Source: Spirosoma aureum (GTDB lineage: Bacteria > Bacteroidota > Bacteroidia > Cytophagales > Spirosomataceae). From it: 64,000 bases of DNA. Below are positions 61,105 through 64,000 of this stretch, in pieces. The stretch's first letter is position 1. The number at the start of each line of letters is the position of its first letter. The position numbers and the translations under genes were made by a program. The stretch spans positions 952,501 through 1,016,500 of the forward strand of contig NZ_CP050063.1 of the NCBI RefSeq assembly GCF_011604685.1. Reading direction: 5' to 3'. Under the pieces are notes generated by a model. That model was not told the origin of the DNA and did not search any database. It worked only from the letters and a program-made list of their open reading frames with translations.

Positions 61105-61125
61105 ACCACACCAAATAAGATTAGG

Positions 61126-61629
61126 TTAGCGGGCTCGATTGAAAACAAATAAATCGCTGAATCCCCATTTGCCATCTTTGGATTGACCCCGCTGTATGAC
61201 CAGCTGGTCTTTTGACCGCTTTTCGTAAATAATTCGAATCGATCCATCTTCTTTCTCGAAGAGAGCATAGTCTTTTTTTGCTTCGATAAACGTGTATCGA
61301 TCCTGCTTGTCCTTTTCTTCCTGCCCGATTAGGCCGGGCTTAAAGTGCTTGACCAGAGCAATTGGGCCGCGCTCGGTTTGTTCGAAGATCAACATTTCGT
61401 ACATCGTAACTTTGTTGTCTTTCATCATCCGGATGAAACCCGTCAGGTTATCACCAGCGGGTGCAATCCAGACCGCATCAATGGGTCCACCGCTGAACGT
61501 TCCCTGCCAGTGCCCTTCCAGAAAACTCATATCAGCTAAAGTGCCGGTTTTAGAAGCCGTTTGGGCATTTGTAACAAAGGTTGCCAGAAGGCATAGAATG
61601 CAGCAGAAAACCAGTTTAAACGTTTTCAT
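61126..61629 (-). CDS. Exported DUF6265-like protein
   Basis: A 167-residue protein with signal peptide (MKTFKLVFCCILCLLATFVTNAQ). The mature sequence shows DMSFLEGHWQGTFSGGPIDAVW, NLTGFIRMMKDNKV, MYEMLIFEQTERGPIALVKHF and RYTFIEAKKDYALFE, the pattern I associate with DUF6265, a calycin-like beta-barrel domain. The same spacing FLxGxWxG is found in fatty-acid-binding-like proteins. Function unknown. Confidence 0.75.
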   Translation of the reverse strand: MKTFKLVFCCILCLLATFVTNAQTASKTGTLADMSFLEGHWQGTFSGGPIDAVWIAPAGDNLTGFIRMMKDNKVTMYEMLIFEQTERGPIALVKHFKPGLIGQEEKDKQDRYTFIEAKKDYALFEKEDGSIRIIYEKRSKDQLVIQRGQSKDGKWGFSDLFVFNRAR

Positions 61630-61835
61630 TAGGAAGAAAGAGGGTTGTTAATAGAAAGGAAAGCATAAATGATAAAATTTATACGGTTATAGTGCGTCTT
61701 TTTAAGTTGGGTTGACACGTAAACTGGTTTTTTTGATAAACTGGTCGGCAATAAAAACGACCCGGCACGATTAATGATGGAGAATATGATAAATAGCTTA
61801 CTGATTTTCAATCAACAACCCTGTTTAAAGCTGCC

Positions 61836-62030
61836 ATGAAATCGAAAGATAAACAACAAATTGCTGACGAGATAAAAGCTAAAGTAGCAGAGTTGGAAAT
61901 GCTAATTGTGGCAGCAGAATCGTTGGGGTTGACCGTAAAATTATCCGGTAGAACAGTAGTTAATAGTATATTTCGTCCCGAGACTCCATTGACGGTTGAA
62001 ATTCACCACTATCAGACAGAAAAGTATTAA
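61836..62030 (+). CDS. Small hypothetical protein
   Basis: A 64-residue charged protein (MKSKDKQQIADEIKAKVAEL...), with a predicted long N-terminal helix up to about residue 30, then two short beta strands (TVKLSGRTVV and LTVEIHHYQ). No recognised family. The stop codon shares its bases with the stop of the convergent zinc-ribbon gene (TTAA at 62027-62030). The ATG start and codon use support a gene, but the length makes this uncertain. Confidence 0.5.
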   Translation: MKSKDKQQIADEIKAKVAELEMLIVAAESLGLTVKLSGRTVVNSIFRPETPLTVEIHHYQTEKY

Positions 62031-62212
62031 AGTTTTATATTAAGCGTTTCTAAGAGAGTGACAACCAAATGCATGCTATCGTCAGTTACTCCTACAACCG
62101 TACCACAGGCAGTGCATTGAACAAAATACAGTTGGTATACACTATTCTTAACCGGAGCCGGTTGTAGCTCAAAAGCTGTATGCTGACAACGTGGACATCT
62201 GGATTTAGCCAT
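62027..62212 (-). CDS. Small zinc-ribbon protein
   Basis: A 61-residue protein with two Cys pairs, SRCPRCQH near the N-terminus and VQCTACGTVVGV in the middle (CxxC...CxxC), a standard zinc ribbon. Helical C-terminal tail (MHLVVTLLETLNIKL). Small proteins of this type are widespread but functionally unassigned. The 3' end overlaps that of the opposite gene by 4 bp. Confidence 0.6.
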   Translation of the reverse strand: MAKSRCPRCQHTAFELQPAPVKNSVYQLYFVQCTACGTVVGVTDDSMHLVVTLLETLNIKL

Positions 62213-63038
62213 GAGTTGAATATGAATTAGGGAGAAAGGATATGCTTAATGAATCATAGAAATTGGTGTGGTTAGCGAAAATTTTAATTGAATACCATTT
62301 ATAAGGTATCAATATTGCCCAAGTATACTCAAGGAAATGATAAATGAGAATTTTATATATGACTATTATTTATAATATGGCTATTTCTTATTTCTGTAAA
62401 ATTCAAGTTTTGTTAAAAGGAAATGGATATAAGTAAAGATAATGTTTGGTCGATTTTGCTAAATGAATACTAATGCGGCTGATAATTAGCATGATCAATG
62501 AGCTCAGAACGAAATTGAAGCTGCGTAGTGAGGAAATATTTTAGCATAATGGCAAAGTAACACCATGTTTATACTATTTAATAATTATTGATTGTACCCT
62601 TTTCTCTTGTTTGGCTGTACGATGATTCTTTTATATGATTAAACTATCTTTTTTTAAGAATAAATAATTTTCTTCTTGTTGATAGAATCCATCATAGTTT
62701 ATATTCTTCAGATTAAAATACAACTAATTTATCTATTTTAACTTTGAGTCACTGTAATTGAAATTTACTTTTAAATTAAATTATTAACTATAGGGATATT
62801 TATCCCAATATATATAAATAGATAAAATGAGTGATAATATTGATTTTTGAAAAAAAGTGGCTATCTCGCTGAAATACTATAATTTCTCTATACCACTAAA
62901 TAAAAAAACAAAAGGTGTATTTTCTAACGGATCACTTTAGTCCTTAAAGAATAGTAATTAGTAACACCTGTTGCTGAAAATTTATAATTAACATAGTGTC
63001 CTACCTGGCAACATGCCTACTGGTCGAATGAGGAGTTA
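62213..63038. other. AT-rich 826-bp gap without a supported gene
   Basis: Very AT-rich, with stop codons in all frames and no recognised tRNA or structured RNA. A small palindrome GGGATATTTATCCC lies near 62792. It may be the remains of acquired DNA or a region with promoters for the small genes to the left; nothing stronger can be said. Confidence 0.5.
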
Positions 63039-63614
63039 TCAACCAATCACTTGCTTTTCTATAAGCAGGATAAAGATGTGAATGACTTTTATATGGATTT
63101 CCTGAATTCGGTCAGCATAACCAAAATGAGGGACACGAATCTCCACATCAGCTTTTCCGGCAAGCTTGCCCCCGTCTTTTCCCGTTAGCAAAATTACGTG
63201 CATCCCTTTCGACCGGGCCGCTTCTACAGCTCTGATTATATTGGCCGAATTACCACTTGTGCTTAAACCTAGTAAAACGTCACCTTCGTTACCAAGGCCT
63301 TCAATAAATCGGGAAAACACAAATTCATAGCCATAGTCATTACTCACGCAGGAGATATGGCTCACATCAGAAATGGCAATAGCGGCCAGCGAACGCCGAT
63401 CGTCACGATAGCGTCCAGAAAGCTCTTCGGCAAAGTGCATGGCGTCGCAATGAGAACCGCCGTTGCCGCAGGATATAATTTTACGGCCTTTTTTTAGCGC
63501 ATCGGCCATAAGCCGGGCCGCCAGGTCGATAGCTGTAAGATTGTCGGGATTGCTGAGAAATGTATCTAAAACAGACTGTGCTTCAGTCAGTTCGTGGCGA
63601 ATTATGTCGAGCAT
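63039..63614 (-). CDS. gmhA: D-sedoheptulose-7-phosphate isomerase
   Basis: SIS-domain isomerase that makes D-glycero-D-manno-heptose 7-phosphate for LPS core heptose. The 191-residue protein shows [25 protein letters not shown], with substrate-binding Ser and Glu/His residues, [16 protein letters not shown] for the phosphate loop, and [18 protein letters not shown] with the catalytic-type Glu and His. Length and motifs match GmhA/LpcA. No other heptose genes are in the window. Confidence 0.93.
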   Translation of the reverse strand: MLDIIRHELTEAQSVLDTFLSNPDNLTAIDLAARLMADALKKGRKIISCGNGGSHCDAMHFAEELSGRYRDDRRSLAAIAISDVSHISCVSNDYGYEFVFSRFIEGLGNEGDVLLGLSTSGNSANIIRAVEAARSKGMHVILLTGKDGGKLAGKADVEIRVPHFGYADRIQEIHIKVIHIFILLIEKQVIG

Positions 63615-63621
63615 TGAAATG

Positions 63622-63711
63622 CAGTTTTGAACTGTCTACTGCCAATGTTCAGTTGATGAAGCAGCAAACGGAGGCCAAAGTTGGCTACTATAGACTGAAA
63701 ACTCAAAACTG
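63622..63711. repeat. Inverted word-repeat spacer upstream of gmhA
   Basis: CAGTTTTGA (63622-63630) pairs with TCAAAACTG (63703-63711), and the inner GCCAA (63641-63645) with TTGGC (63681-63685); GTTCAGTTGATG and GACTGAAAACTC add further mirrored words. It lies between gmhA and the gene transcribed before it. Confidence 0.55.
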
Positions 63712-63728
63712 AAGGCAAAAATCTGATT

Positions 63729-64000
63729 TTAAAAAACCCAATTCCGATATGGAAGATTCCAGCGGAGCGCGAAACTGGCTAACTTGTCGGTATAGCTATC
63801 AGGCTGGTATTCGCTGTCTTTAAAGCGATACAATAAGCGACCTTCCAGAAAAATATTGTGCCGAATCATGTAGGAAGCCCGAAGGTCGGCGTAGGTAACA
63901 ATGGTTTTTCGGCCCTGCCCAATGAAGTTTCCTTCATTTCGAACATTACTGTAGTAATCTAACAGAATATTGCCACCATAATTACGGCCGGGTATATCGG
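63729..64000 (-). CDS. Outer-membrane beta-barrel protein, C-terminal fragment
   Basis: The last 90 residues of a gene that begins outside the window. Strands alternate hydrophobic and polar residues (GGNILLDYYSNVRNE, TIVTYADLRASYMIRHNIF, FLEGRLLYRFKDSEY, KLASFALRWNL) and the protein ends with an aromatic residue (NWVF), as required for BAM-dependent insertion. The family cannot be named from this piece. The gene is on the same strand as gmhA and directly upstream of it. Confidence 0.7.
   Translation of the reverse strand, partial: DIPGRNYGGNILLDYYSNVRNEGNFIGQGRKTIVTYADLRASYMIRHNIFLEGRLLYRFKDSEYQPDSYTDKLASFALRWNLPYRNWVF

Overview
The window looks like a chromosomal segment of a Bacteroidota bacterium, most likely a Cytophagales member of the Spirosoma type. 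This is inferred from protein character, the scarcity of Shine-Dalgarno sequences, several promoters with the Bacteroidota -7 box TAnnTTTG (clearest before rpsL, bioF, yceD and lhgO), and families typical of the phylum (DUF1080, DUF3467, DUF3887, PD40-OmpA, SusD-free glycan enzymes). There are no tRNA or rRNA genes, CRISPR arrays, transposases or prophage genes that I could support.

Layout. 0-2.4 kb: biotin operon bioF-bioD-bioA (minus; bioA runs off the left edge). 2.5-11.2 kb: unlinked housekeeping and accessory genes (MDR oxidoreductase, GNAT, ybeY, polysaccharide deacetylase, SDR, CPBP protease, a 1189-aa SWIM-SNF2 helicase). 11.9-18.6 kb: TrpD2-like protein, methionine aminopeptidase, OsmC, L-2-hydroxyglutarate oxidase, a Dps gene with a damaged 5' end, Nudix, DinB and a phosphoesterase. 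18.7-24.3 kb: a one-direction run of two sodium:solute symporters, a serine beta-lactamase-like protein, a coiled-coil protein and a myo-inositol oxygenase, suggesting inositol uptake and oxidation to glucuronate. 24.3-30.1 kb: the conserved lipid/translation cluster yceD-rpmF-plsX-fabH-efp-accB-accC (minus). 30.2-37.7 kb: transporter, nicotinamidase-like hydrolase, Lon-N-like protein, Nudix, phosphodiester glycosidase, S9 peptidase, DinB. 37.7-41.1 kb: a visibly AT-rich islet with a decayed zinc-ribbon gene, a sulfatase and about 1 kb without a convincing gene. 41.2-50.3 kb: pcrA/uvrD helicase, PD40-OmpA protein, small proteins, rpsL-rpsG, aldose epimerase-like protein, OmpA-like lipoprotein. 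50.5-55.3 kb: aldo/keto reductase, lactonase-fold protein, two DUF1080 proteins and an NHL/SMP-30-like lipoprotein, a plausible sugar-oxidation set. 55.4-64 kb: VOC protein, small membrane protein, a 1095-aa tricorn-like protease, small unknowns, an AT-rich gap, gmhA and the end of an outer-membrane protein gene.

The most unusual non-coding signal is a set of intergenic spacers built from short repeated words that recur in reverse complement, so that each spacer can fold. They separate consecutive genes of the acc/fab cluster, rpsL from rpsG and gmhA from its downstream gene, and one directly precedes pcrA. A different word is used in each spacer, so this is not one dispersed repeat family. 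Two genes show clear damage: dps (5' frameshift) and the zinc-ribbon gene (in-frame stop plus loss of a zinc-ligand cysteine).
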